From contig JBAZMA010000001.1 of the NCBI GenBank assembly GCA_041649995.1, positions 273,683-337,682 of the forward strand: a stretch of DNA of 64,000 nt, written 5' to 3'. This document shows positions 24,946 through 33,373 of this stretch, in pieces. This stretch comes from JBAZMA01 sp041649995 (GTDB taxonomy: Bacteria > Omnitrophota > Gorgyraeia > Velamenicoccales > Velamenicoccaceae). A program made the translations under genes and the position numbers. How positions within the stretch are numbered: the stretch's first letter is position 1; each line of letters starts with the position of its first letter. The notes below the pieces were generated by a model that saw nothing but the letters and a program-made list of their open reading frames with translations, made no database searches and had not been told where the DNA came from.

Positions 24946-25667
24946 TGTATTTATTGGAAGCCAAAGGACTGGTCAAGACGTATCACCACCGCCGGGTGGT
25001 CGATAGCGTCAATTTGGTGGTCAAGCGCGGGGAGATCGTCGGTCTGCTTGGCCCCAACGGCGCGGGAAAAACAACGACTTTTTATATGATCGTCGGGATT
25101 ATCCCGCCGGAAGAAGGCCAGATTATTTTTGACAATAACGATATCACGAGGCTGCCCATTCACCGGCGCGCGCATTTCGGCATCGGTTACCTGGCGCAGG
25201 AAAGTTCGGTTTTCCGCAAATTGACCGTGAAACAGAATATCATGGCCATTCTTGAGACCTTGCCGATCTCTTACCGGGAGCGGCGCAAGCGGCTGGACCA
25301 CCTGCTGGAAGAGTTGAAGATAGCCCATCTGAAGAACCACAAGGCCTATACCCTCTCAGGCGGAGAGCGGCGCAGGCTTGAGATCACGCGCGCCCTTGTG
25401 ACAAACCCCTCATTTATCCTTTTGGATGAACCGTTTTCAGGAATCGATCCCATCGTCGTCGCGGACGCCCAGCAGATTATCCGGGAACTCAAAGAAAAGG
25501 GCCTGGGGGTTTTGTTGACGGATCATAACGTCCGCGAAACGTTGTCGATCACCGACAGGGCCTATCTGATCGCCAACGGCCGCATCGTTATTTCCGGCAC
25601 GGCGTCGGATTTGATCAACAATGCCCATGCCCGTGAGATTTATCTGGGAGAAAAATTCAGGATGTAA
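24945..25667 (+). CDS. lptB: LPS export ABC transporter ATP-binding protein
   Basis: ATPase of the LptBFG LPS extractor at the inner membrane. Walker A GPNGAGKTT at residues 36-44, signature LSGGERRRLE, Walker B FILLDEPFSG and the H-loop LLTDHNVRETL. Length 240 aa is standard for LptB. It overlaps the previous stop by 1 nt (TAATG). lptF and lptG are not in the window. It is the last gene of the Kdo/Lpt operon. Confidence 0.95.
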   Translation: MYLLEAKGLVKTYHHRRVVDSVNLVVKRGEIVGLLGPNGAGKTTTFYMIVGIIPPEEGQIIFDNNDITRLPIHRRAHFGIGYLAQESSVFRKLTVKQNIMAILETLPISYRERRKRLDHLLEELKIAHLKNHKAYTLSGGERRRLEITRALVTNPSFILLDEPFSGIDPIVVADAQQIIRELKEKGLGVLLTDHNVRETLSITDRAYLIANGRIVISGTASDLINNAHAREIYLGEKFRM

Positions 25668-25686
25668 TGAGGCCTAATTTGCCCTC

Positions 25687-25740
25687 AAGGGAGCGGTAAA
25701 CAAAAGAGAAGACGCGCAGAGCAACGAAAGGGAGCGGTAA
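25687..25740 (+). repeat. 13-nt direct repeat carrying the tig ribosome site
   Basis: AAGGGAGCGGTAA occurs at 25687-25699 and again at 25728-25740, where it includes the ribosome site and the A of the tig ATG. The upstream copy thus looks like a duplicated, unused ribosome site. Confidence 0.6.
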
Positions 25741-26609
25741 TGAAAGTCACAAAAAGCAAATCCAAAGACAATAAGGTGGTTCTTGACATAGAAGTCCCTC
25801 AAGAACAGGTGAAGAAGAAATTCGACGAGGTTTATGAGAAGATCGGCCAGGAGGCCAAGATTCCCGGATACAGGCCCGGCAAGGCGCCGCGCCATATCCT
25901 GGAGCAGCACCACAGCGCCCTGGCGCGCGAAGAGGTCATCAAGGGCCTGATCACCGAGAGCTATGAAAAGAGCGTTAAGGATGAGAGCGTCGACGTCATT
26001 GATCTGCCCCAGATTACCGATGTCAAGCTGGATGAACTGGTTTTGAAGTATAAGGCCGAGGTCGAGGTCAAGCCGGAGATCAAGATCAAGCAGTACAAGG
26101 GGCTTAGCGTCAAAAAACAGGAGATCAAGGTTGAGGCGTCGGAAATCGAGGATTATATCAAGCAGCTCAAGAAAACCCGCGGCGAAGACATGACCGACGA
26201 GCGGCTGGGCCGGGGCCTGGGTTATAAGACCAAAGAGGAATTCCTGGATTGTCTGCAGAAGCAGATGTATCTCAAGAAAGAGAATGATGAGCGCGCCAGG
26301 CTTGAAAAAGAGCTTATCAGCCAGGTCGTCAAGAACAGTTCTTTTCAGGTTCCCAGGTCGCTAGTGGAAAAGAGGCAGCAGGAATTGGAGCATCAGGCTG
26401 AGCACCAGATGGCCAATTACGGATTGCCTGCCGAGCGCATCCGGGAGCGCGTCAAGGAATTTGAGCCGAAGCTCAAGACCGAGGCTGAGGAGCAGGTCAG
26501 GGTTTTTCTTGTTCTGGAAACCGTGGCCAAGCTGGAAAACATGGCCTTAGACGACCATATGCTCAACAAGGTCATAGAATTTTTATTCGCGGAAGCCGAG
26601 TGGCAGTAA
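25740..26609 (+). CDS. tig: Trigger factor lacking the PPIase domain
   Basis: Ribosome-associated chaperone. The N-terminal ribosome-binding domain (about 1-112) has the signature GYRPGKAP at 43-50. The sequence then passes through the linker (KQYKGLSVKKQEIKVEASEIEDYI) straight into the helical C-terminal chaperone arms (about 150-289). The FKBP-type prolyl isomerase domain, about 100 residues in standard trigger factor, is absent. The whole protein is 289 aa against the usual 430 or so. The frame is continuous, so this is a shortened variant and not a broken gene. clpP follows, as in many bacteria. Confidence 0.92.
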   Translation: MKVTKSKSKDNKVVLDIEVPQEQVKKKFDEVYEKIGQEAKIPGYRPGKAPRHILEQHHSALAREEVIKGLITESYEKSVKDESVDVIDLPQITDVKLDELVLKYKAEVEVKPEIKIKQYKGLSVKKQEIKVEASEIEDYIKQLKKTRGEDMTDERLGRGLGYKTKEEFLDCLQKQMYLKKENDERARLEKELISQVVKNSSFQVPRSLVEKRQQELEHQAEHQMANYGLPAERIRERVKEFEPKLKTEAEEQVRVFLVLETVAKLENMALDDHMLNKVIEFLFAEAEWQ

Positions 26610-26610
26610 A

Positions 26611-26752
26611 GAATTAAAAATTAAGAATTAAGAATGAAAAATTAAGACAGAAGACGGTTTAGTTCGTTAGTTTTTTGTTTTAAATTTTTATTCCCTGCTA
26701 TTTTTTGTTTTAGCGTTTTCATTCTTTACTCTTAATTCTTCATTTTCCATTG
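26611..26752. repeat. AT-rich inverted-repeat element between tig and clpP
   Basis: A purine-rich arm of repeated GAATTAA/AAGAATTAAGA words (26611-26645) faces its pyrimidine-rich complement (26718-26752). The core is a perfect 11-bp match (26623-26633 with 26730-26740). The centre is T-rich. The element could form a long imperfect stem and act as a terminator, or be a small non-autonomous repeat. Confidence 0.6.
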
Positions 26753-26778
26753 TTTATTGTTCTAAAAGGAGGTTTCTT

Positions 26779-27390
26779 ATGTCGCATGCGCAAATGCTGG
26801 TCCCCATGGTTATCGAACAATCGGGTCACGTCGAGAGGGCTTATGATATTTATTCCAGGCTTCTCAAGGACAGGATCGTCTTCATCGGAACCCCTGTGGA
26901 CGATATGGTTGCCAACCTTGTGATCGCGCAGCTTTTATTCCTGCAGATGGAAGATGTCAACAAGGACATCAGCGTCTATATCAATTCGCCGGGCGGTTCG
27001 GTGACCAGCGGCCTGGCCATTTATGACACGATGCAATTCGTGAAATGCGACGTGGCGACTTATTGCGTGGGACAGGCGGCCAGTATGGGGGCTTTGCTTT
27101 TGGCCGCCGGCCGCAAGGGCAAGAGGTACGCTTTGCCGAATTCCAGGATCATGATCCATCAGCCCTGGGGCGGCGTGCAGGGCGCGGCAGCGGACATCTC
27201 CATCCAGGCCAAAGAGATCTTGAGGATCCGCGAAATGCTTGAAGATATTCTGGCCAAACATACCGGCCAGCCGCTCGATCGCATCAAAAAGGATTCCGAC
27301 AGGGATTATTTCATGTCTTCCGAAGAAGCCAAAGCCTACGGCCTGATCGATGAAGTGCTTGCTCCCGAATCGGGCAAGAAGGGAAAATAG
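26779..27390 (+). CDS. clpP: ATP-dependent Clp protease proteolytic subunit
   Basis: Serine peptidase that forms the barrel of the Clp protease. The catalytic Ser102 is in GQAASMGALL, His127 in SRIMIHQPWGG, and the Asp is in SDRDYFMSSEEA (about 176). YINSPGGSVTSG is also conserved. The length is 203 aa with little or no propeptide. AAAGGAGG lies 7 nt upstream. clpX, often next to tig-clpP, is not present here. Confidence 0.97.
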   Translation: MSHAQMLVPMVIEQSGHVERAYDIYSRLLKDRIVFIGTPVDDMVANLVIAQLLFLQMEDVNKDISVYINSPGGSVTSGLAIYDTMQFVKCDVATYCVGQAASMGALLLAAGRKGKRYALPNSRIMIHQPWGGVQGAAADISIQAKEILRIREMLEDILAKHTGQPLDRIKKDSDRDYFMSSEEAKAYGLIDEVLAPESGKKGK

Positions 27391-27412
27391 TTCCCTCCAG
27401 AAAGGACAACCG

Positions 27413-28549
27413 ATGAAGAAAAATTATCTTTTGACGCCAGGACCTACGCCATTGCCGCCGGAAATCTGTGAAGCGTTATCGCGTCCGATCATCCATCACC
27501 GCACGCCTCAGTTCCAGAATATCCTCAAAGAAGTCGAAGAGAGCCTGAAAAACGCCTTTCAGACCAAGAATGATGTTTTTATTCTGACATCTTCCGGGAC
27601 GGGGGCCATGGAGGCCGCCGTCGTGAATCTGTTGTCCTGGGGCGACAAGGCATTGGTTATCCAGGGCGGGAAATTCGGAGAGCGGTGGACCGAATTGTGC
27701 GAGGCTTACGGCGTTAAGCCCATCGTCATCACGGTGGAGTGGGGCAAAGGCCTTGATCCGCAGGTTTTGAAGGACTACCTGGAAAAGGATCCCGCGATCA
27801 AAGCTGTTTTTGCCACTCTCTGCGAAACCTCCACAGGCGTCACGTTCGACATCAAGGCTTTCGGCCAGGTTGTCAAGGATACCGCCGCGGTTTTGGTCGT
27901 GGATGCCATCAGCGGCCTGGGAGCGGTCGACCTTCAGACCGATGCCTGGAGCGTGGATGTGGTCGTGTCGGGTTCGCAAAAAGGGTTTATGCTTCCTCCG
28001 GGGCTGGCCTTTATCAGCACCAGCAAAAAAGCCTGGAAACTGGTCGAGGAATCGAAGTGCCCGAAATATTATTTTGATCTGAAAACGGCCAAGAAGGCCT
28101 TAGACAAGACGGATACGGCCTTCACTCCCGCCATCGGGATCGTCATTGCTTTGAACGAAGCCCTGAGGATCATGAAGGCCGAAGGGTTCGAAAATATTTT
28201 TCACCGTCATAAAAAGCTGGCGGAAGCCACGCGCGCGGCGATGAAGGGGCTCAACATGGACTTGTTCGCGCCGGAGGCGGGCTCGGACGCCGTGACGGCC
28301 GTCAGGGTGCCGGCCGGTATCGACGGAGAAAAGCTGGTCAAGACCATGCGGGATGAGTTCGGCGTCGTCATGGCCGGCGGGCAGGGAGAGATGAAGGGGA
28401 AGCTTTTGCGGATCGCGCACATGGGCTACATCAGCGAATTCGATGTTATCCTCGGCATTGCCTGTTTGGAAAAGGTTTTGAAGAGAATGGGTTACGCTTT
28501 TGATCTGGGCGCGGGGGTGAAAGCCGCGCAGGAAGTCCTCAATAAGTAA
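27413..28549 (+). CDS. Class V aminotransferase (serine/phosphoserine type)
   Basis: PLP-dependent aminotransferase of the alanine-glyoxylate/serine-pyruvate group. The start MKKNYLLTPGPTPLP matches the family N-terminus and has AAAGGAC upstream; the frame runs further into clpP but this ATG is clearly better. SSGTGAMEAAVVNL binds the cofactor phosphate, VVDAISGLGA holds the PLP Asp, and SGSQKGFMLPPG holds the Schiff-base lysine. The gene directly precedes serA, so it probably acts as phosphoserine aminotransferase in place of SerC. Direct serine-glyoxylate activity is the alternative. Confidence 0.88.
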   Translation: MKKNYLLTPGPTPLPPEICEALSRPIIHHRTPQFQNILKEVEESLKNAFQTKNDVFILTSSGTGAMEAAVVNLLSWGDKALVIQGGKFGERWTELCEAYGVKPIVITVEWGKGLDPQVLKDYLEKDPAIKAVFATLCETSTGVTFDIKAFGQVVKDTAAVLVVDAISGLGAVDLQTDAWSVDVVVSGSQKGFMLPPGLAFISTSKKAWKLVEESKCPKYYFDLKTAKKALDKTDTAFTPAIGIVIALNEALRIMKAEGFENIFHRHKKLAEATRAAMKGLNMDLFAPEAGSDAVTAVRVPAGIDGEKLVKTMRDEFGVVMAGGQGEMKGKLLRIAHMGYISEFDVILGIACLEKVLKRMGYAFDLGAGVKAAQEVLNK

Positions 28550-28655
28550 CAGCTGAACAGTAGATAGAAAACAGGCGCCCGAAATTTTTGTTTCTTTTCT
28601 GTTGTTTTGGCAGGCGCTTTCAAACGATCTACTCTCTGCTTAAACAGGAGTTGCT

Positions 28656-30242
28656 ATGTTCAAAATTCTGGTGAGTGACGCGTTGTCGCAGGAAGGCCTT
28701 GAGATTTTAAAAAGTTCGAAAGATTTTGTTGTCGATGAGAAAACAGGCTTGAAACCTGACGAGCTCAAGGCGATCGTCGGTAATTATGACGCTTTGATCG
28801 TGCGCAGCGCGACCAAGGTCACGGCCGATGTCATAGAGGCCGGCCGTAAACTGAAACTGATCGGGCGCGCCGGCGTGGGGCTGGACAACGTGGACCTGGC
28901 GGCGGCGACGGCCAAGGGGATCATCGTGATGAATACCCCGGCCGGCAATACGATTTCGACGGCCGAGCATACCATGAGCATGATCATGGCCTTGTCGAGG
29001 AATATCGCCCCCGCGGACCAGTCCATGAAAAAGAGCGAATGGAAACGCAAGGATTTTATGGGGGTCGAGCTTTACAACAAGACGATCGGTATCGTCGGTC
29101 TCGGCCGCATCGGGATGGAAGTCGCCAAGCGTTCGCTTTCCTTTGGGATGCGGGTGAAGGCCTATGACCCGTTTTTGTCCAAGGAAGTGGCCGAAAAGAT
29201 GGGCGTGGAACTGGTGGGCCTGGAGGACATTTACAAGTCCGCGGATTATATCACGGTGCACGTCCCCCTGACGGAAGAAACAAAGGACATGATTTCTGAA
29301 AAGCAGTTGGCCCTGATGAAAGAGGGGGTGCGCATCATCAATTGCGCTCGCGGCGGGATTGTTAATGAAGAGGCGCTGGCCCGGGCCCTGGAATCGGGCA
29401 AGGTGGCGGGCGCGGCTTTCGATGTCTACAGGGAAGAGCCGCCCAAAGACTGTCCTCTGGTTAAATTTGGAAAGAATGTTGTCCTGACCCCGCATCTGGG
29501 GGCCTCGACAGAAGAGGCGCAGGTCAATGTGGCCATCGAGATCGCGCATCAGATCAGCGACGCCCTCACGGGCAAGGGAATCCGCAACGCGGCCAATTAT
29601 CCTTCCGTGGACCCGGAAACGTATCATGCCCTTCAGCCCTATATCAATCTTTGTGAAAAACTCGGGTCTTTCACCAGCCAGATCTCGCAGGGCGCTTTGA
29701 CAGAGGTGAACGTGACCTATAGCGGGGAGATCGCCGGTCATGACACGGCGCCTTTGACCATGGCCCTGATGAAGGGGTTGTTGTCTCCGATGTTGCAGGA
29801 TACGGTGAATTTCATCAATTCCATGGCCCTGGCCAAGGACAGGGGGATCCGTGTCACGGAACTCAAGTCCAGGCAGTCGGAGGAGTTTGTGACACTGGTG
29901 TCTTTGGAGATCCGCACGGACAAGGAGACCCATCGCATCGCGGGCACTCTGTTGTCCAAGACGGAGCCGCGCCTGGTCAAGGTCGACGAATTTTACGTCG
30001 AAGCGCTTCCGGCGGGTTGCATGCTGATCATGCACAACTGGGACAAACCCGGCATTATCGGGAACCTCGGAAAACTTATGGGCGAGCACAATATCAATAT
30101 CGCCGCCATGTCATTCGGCCGGGAAAAACAGGGAGGCCGCGCCATGTCGGTGTTGAACGTCGATAGCTGCGTCTCCGCCGACCTTTTAGCCAAGGTGAAA
30201 GCCCTGCCGCATATCCTGTCAGCCAAAACAGTCACTCTGTAG
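28656..30242 (+). CDS. serA: D-3-phosphoglycerate dehydrogenase
   Basis: First step of serine synthesis, oxidising 3-phosphoglycerate with NAD. The substrate and NAD domains show GRAGVGLDNVDL, MNTPAGNT, IVGLGRIGMEVAKR, NCARGGIVNEEAL and TPHLGASTEEAQ. The long 528-aa form has the extra intervening domain and a C-terminal ACT domain (about 455-528; GIIGNLGKLMGEHNINIA), so feedback by serine is possible. A 7-bp inverted repeat (28559-28565 / 28627-28633) lies in the 106-nt leader; its meaning is unknown. Confidence 0.96.
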   Translation: MFKILVSDALSQEGLEILKSSKDFVVDEKTGLKPDELKAIVGNYDALIVRSATKVTADVIEAGRKLKLIGRAGVGLDNVDLAAATAKGIIVMNTPAGNTISTAEHTMSMIMALSRNIAPADQSMKKSEWKRKDFMGVELYNKTIGIVGLGRIGMEVAKRSLSFGMRVKAYDPFLSKEVAEKMGVELVGLEDIYKSADYITVHVPLTEETKDMISEKQLALMKEGVRIINCARGGIVNEEALARALESGKVAGAAFDVYREEPPKDCPLVKFGKNVVLTPHLGASTEEAQVNVAIEIAHQISDALTGKGIRNAANYPSVDPETYHALQPYINLCEKLGSFTSQISQGALTEVNVTYSGEIAGHDTAPLTMALMKGLLSPMLQDTVNFINSMALAKDRGIRVTELKSRQSEEFVTLVSLEIRTDKETHRIAGTLLSKTEPRLVKVDEFYVEALPAGCMLIMHNWDKPGIIGNLGKLMGEHNINIAAMSFGREKQGGRAMSVLNVDSCVSADLLAKVKALPHILSAKTVTL

Positions 30243-30257
30243 GAGGGGTGGTCAGCG

Positions 30258-32057
30258 ATGAGTAAGGCCGTCCGGTCTATTTTTGCCGCCGTCATGGTCG
30301 CGGGGGCTTTCCTGTTATTGCCGCCGCGAGGTTTTGCCGCGGAAACAAAAGAACTGACCCTTGTTTTTACCGGCCAGTCCTTTGCCGCATTGTATCCGTG
30401 CGATTGCCGGCCTTCGGATGGAGGCGTTGCCAGGCGCGCGTCGGTGATCCGCAGTATCCGCGATTCATTTCCCAATGCCCTGGTGGTCGAGGCCGGCTCC
30501 AGCGTCGGTTCCGGACCCAGGGATCCCAACGCCCAGAATGAGGCGCTGGACAAGACGCGCAGTCATCTTTATCTGACGTCTTTAAGCGCCATGGGTTATG
30601 ACGCCGTGCTTTTGGACAGCCAGGCTTTTGTGTTCGGGGAAAATTTCCTGAAAGAACATGACGCGCCTTTTGTTTCTTCCAACGACCGCAGGGCGGGATC
30701 GCCGTCCGTCATCAAAGATTTCGAGGGATGGAAAGTCGGCATCCTGGGCCTGACGGATTCCAGGAATCCGCTGGGGCCCAAGGAGTTTCAGGAGCTCTCC
30801 GGCAGCCTTCAGAAGCAGGTCGATGACCTCAGGGCCGCCGGCGTCAAGGTCATTATTCTTTTAAGCGCTCAGGCGCCGGAGGATGATGACAGTCTTTTGC
30901 AAAGCGTGAGGGGGATCGATATCGTCGTTAACGGCAGCCCGTACCTGGGCACCGTCAAGGCCTATAAACTGGGCGAGGCCCTTTTTGTCCAGACCTGGTG
31001 GCAAGCCAGGAATCTGGCGGCCCTGAGGATCCAGTTTGAGGACGGCAAAATCCAAAACAGCCAGATCCTGATGACTCCCCTGGGGCCTGAGATCGCCGAT
31101 GACCCCGATATTTCCGGCCTCCTGCCATCCTGTTTTTCGGCGCGTGACTGCCGTCATGTCGCCGGGCTTTCGGCCTCCTGCGCCGACGGCGGGGTCAAAG
31201 AAGCGCGGTGTCATTATGTGGCGCTGCCGAAAGTGACATTGACGGTGATCGCCCCGTCGGATTGCCGCAATTGCCGCGTGGACGCGGTGCTCGCAGACCT
31301 CAAAGACATGTGGGGAGAGATGTCTTTGATCTTTCTCGACGAAAACGACCCGCGGGCGAAATCGTTGATCAAAGATTTTGCTATCGAGATGCTGCCGGCC
31401 TACATTTTTCACAAGGATGTCGAGGCCAGTGAATTTTTCCCGAATTTCAAGGCGAATCTGGAGGAGAAGAACGGATATTACAGGATCAGCCCTTCGATCG
31501 CCGGGGTGTCTTATATCCCCGGGCGGCCTAAGATCCCCGGACGCCTGGATGTGTTTTATGATATGCAGTATCCGCAGTTGAAGGCGTTGTTCGAGTTGTT
31601 GAAGGAATTTTCCGCCAGGCACAGGGATATCCGCGTGGAACTGCATTTTCTGGCCATCTGGGACAAGGATAAGGGGATATTGTCTTTGGGATCCGCGGCG
31701 GACGTCGAAGAGTTCAAGAGGGTGACCTGCGCGGCGGCCTTTTATCCTGAGGAAAAAGTCATGGATTATAATATCTGCCGCCAGGGACAGACGGAGGCGA
31801 GCTGGTGGGATGACTGCGCCCTCAAGGCGAAAATGCAGCCTGCCAAAATCAAGGCCTGCGCCTTGTCCGAGGAAGGCCTGAAGCTTTTTAAAGAGCGGAT
31901 CCGCCTGACGGAGGAATTGAAAATAGCGTCGGGGCCGACTTTTCTTGTTGACAACGTGGAAATTTTTGGTATTGTCAATGTGCCGTCTTTAGAGGAATTC
32001 GAGCAAACCGTCACGGGTCAAGCGGCAGGAGCGCAAAAAACCAAGAGGAAACCATGA
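30258..32057 (+). CDS. Secreted metallophosphoesterase-like protein with thioredoxin-like C-terminus
   Basis: 599 aa with a signal peptide (about 1-28). Residues 33-290 look like the 5'-nucleotidase/metallophosphoesterase family (DGGVARRASVIRSIR, VILLSAQAPEDDDSLLQSVRGIDIVVNGSPYL), but the usual N-terminal metal-binding DxH is replaced by CDC (C48, C50), so catalysis is doubtful. A cysteine-rich stretch (292-318) leads into a thioredoxin-like domain with C336-RN-C339. A second thioredoxin-like domain follows (about 430-590; GPTFLVDNVEIFG) without a visible CxxC. A periplasmic redox role is likely. It overlaps the next gene by 4 nt. No firm function. Confidence 0.65.
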   Translation: MSKAVRSIFAAVMVAGAFLLLPPRGFAAETKELTLVFTGQSFAALYPCDCRPSDGGVARRASVIRSIRDSFPNALVVEAGSSVGSGPRDPNAQNEALDKTRSHLYLTSLSAMGYDAVLLDSQAFVFGENFLKEHDAPFVSSNDRRAGSPSVIKDFEGWKVGILGLTDSRNPLGPKEFQELSGSLQKQVDDLRAAGVKVIILLSAQAPEDDDSLLQSVRGIDIVVNGSPYLGTVKAYKLGEALFVQTWWQARNLAALRIQFEDGKIQNSQILMTPLGPEIADDPDISGLLPSCFSARDCRHVAGLSASCADGGVKEARCHYVALPKVTLTVIAPSDCRNCRVDAVLADLKDMWGEMSLIFLDENDPRAKSLIKDFAIEMLPAYIFHKDVEASEFFPNFKANLEEKNGYYRISPSIAGVSYIPGRPKIPGRLDVFYDMQYPQLKALFELLKEFSARHRDIRVELHFLAIWDKDKGILSLGSAADVEEFKRVTCAAAFYPEEKVMDYNICRQGQTEASWWDDCALKAKMQPAKIKACALSEEGLKLFKERIRLTEELKIASGPTFLVDNVEIFGIVNVPSLEEFEQTVTGQAAGAQKTKRKP

Positions 32058-33298
32058 AGAACAAGACCAGCAGAATCTATCTCATCGATGTCACGAACAG
32101 GGACGGGGTCCAGACCTCCCGGATCTGTCTGTCTAAACTCCAGAAGACCATGTTGAATATCATGCTCAACGGGATGGGCATTTTTCAGTCTGAATTCGGC
32201 TTTCCCGTCACGCGGCATGAGATCAATTATTTGAACGCCAATCTGGAACTCTCCCGTATGGGCGTCCTTTCGCCGATCCGTCTCAGCGGATGGATCCGCG
32301 CGACCAAAGAAGACGTGACCACGGCTTTCCGCAATCTTCCGGGGATCAAATATCTGAACCTTTCGATCTCGACGTCGGATCAGATGATCATGAATAAATT
32401 TAAAGGCAAACTGGACCACCAGTCCGTCATCCGGGAAATGATGGAAGCGGCGCGCCTGGCCAAGGAACTTGGCGCCGATACGATCGGCATTAATGCCGAA
32501 GACGCCTCCCGCACGCGCATGGAATATCTGATCGAATTTTCCCAGGCGGCCAAGCAGGCCGGAGCGGACCGCATCCGTTACTGCGACACGCTGGGCTGCG
32601 ACACGCCTTTTTCGATGTATGAAAGGATCCATAAGCTGGCGCAGATCGTCCAGATCCCCATTGAGATACACTGTCATAACGATTTAGGGTTGGTGGTCGC
32701 GAATTCCATAGCGGGAGCCAAGGCGGCCGTGGACGCGGGCGTTGACGCCTACATCAATACATGCGTCAACGGCATGGGCGAGCGGGCCGGTAACGCGGAC
32801 CTGGTCAGCTGTATTCTGGCGATCCTTTATGGTTCCGATATGGCCGGAAAATATACGCTTGATGAGAAGATCGACCTCAAGAAGGCCTGGAAGATCTGTA
32901 AATACGCTTCCTATGCTTTCGGTGTTCCGATTCCCATCAATCAGCCGGGGATCGGGGCGAACGCCTTCGCCCATGAATCCGGCATTCACGCCGACGGCGC
33001 TCTGAAAGACCGCCGCAATTATGAGCTTTATGATTTTGAGGAGCTGGGCCGCGGTGAACCCGATGTCATCGACACGGGCCGCCAAATCACGGCCGGTGAA
33101 TATTCCGGCATCAAGGGTTTCCGCAATGTCTACGATAAGCTTGAGATCGTATTGCGCGACGAAGCCGAAGCCGCCAAGGTCTTAGAGCTTGTCCGCTACG
33201 CGAATGTCCACAATCAGAAACCCCTGGTAGAGGATGAACTGCGTTTTGTGGCGCAATACCCTGAGATCGCCAGGCAGATATTCACGATGACGCCATAA
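32054..33298 (+). CDS. DRE-TIM synthase: Re-citrate synthase / homocitrate synthase type
   Basis: Condenses acetyl-CoA with a 2-oxo acid on a TIM barrel. The N-terminal motif is DVTNRDGVQTSR instead of the DTTLRDGEQ of isopropylmalate synthase, followed by MGIFQSEFGFPVTRHE; this variant recalls clostridial Re-citrate synthases and some NifV-like homocitrate synthases. Metal ligands are in IEIHCHNDLG. NGMGERAGNADL and AFAHESGIHADG are conserved. It lacks the C-terminal leucine regulatory domain, so LeuA is unlikely. Neighbours do not settle whether citrate or homocitrate is made. Confidence 0.75.
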   Translation: MKNKTSRIYLIDVTNRDGVQTSRICLSKLQKTMLNIMLNGMGIFQSEFGFPVTRHEINYLNANLELSRMGVLSPIRLSGWIRATKEDVTTAFRNLPGIKYLNLSISTSDQMIMNKFKGKLDHQSVIREMMEAARLAKELGADTIGINAEDASRTRMEYLIEFSQAAKQAGADRIRYCDTLGCDTPFSMYERIHKLAQIVQIPIEIHCHNDLGLVVANSIAGAKAAVDAGVDAYINTCVNGMGERAGNADLVSCILAILYGSDMAGKYTLDEKIDLKKAWKICKYASYAFGVPIPINQPGIGANAFAHESGIHADGALKDRRNYELYDFEELGRGEPDVIDTGRQITAGEYSGIKGFRNVYDKLEIVLRDEAEAAKVLELVRYANVHNQKPLVEDELRFVAQYPEIARQIFTMTP

Positions 33299-33373
33299 GA
33301 CGGCTGAATGAGAGTCAACAGCGGATAGCAAAAGCGGGTTTATTTATACGGCCATAAGCTATGCGCGGATTTT

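Noticed and set aside
28707..30089. 460-aa open frame on the - strand
   Set aside because: It is the antisense shadow of serA, created by GC-rich third positions; it has no ribosome site and no family-like segments.
32054..33298. 2-isopropylmalate synthase (LeuA)
   Set aside because: The N-terminal motif differs and the leucine-binding C-terminal domain is absent.
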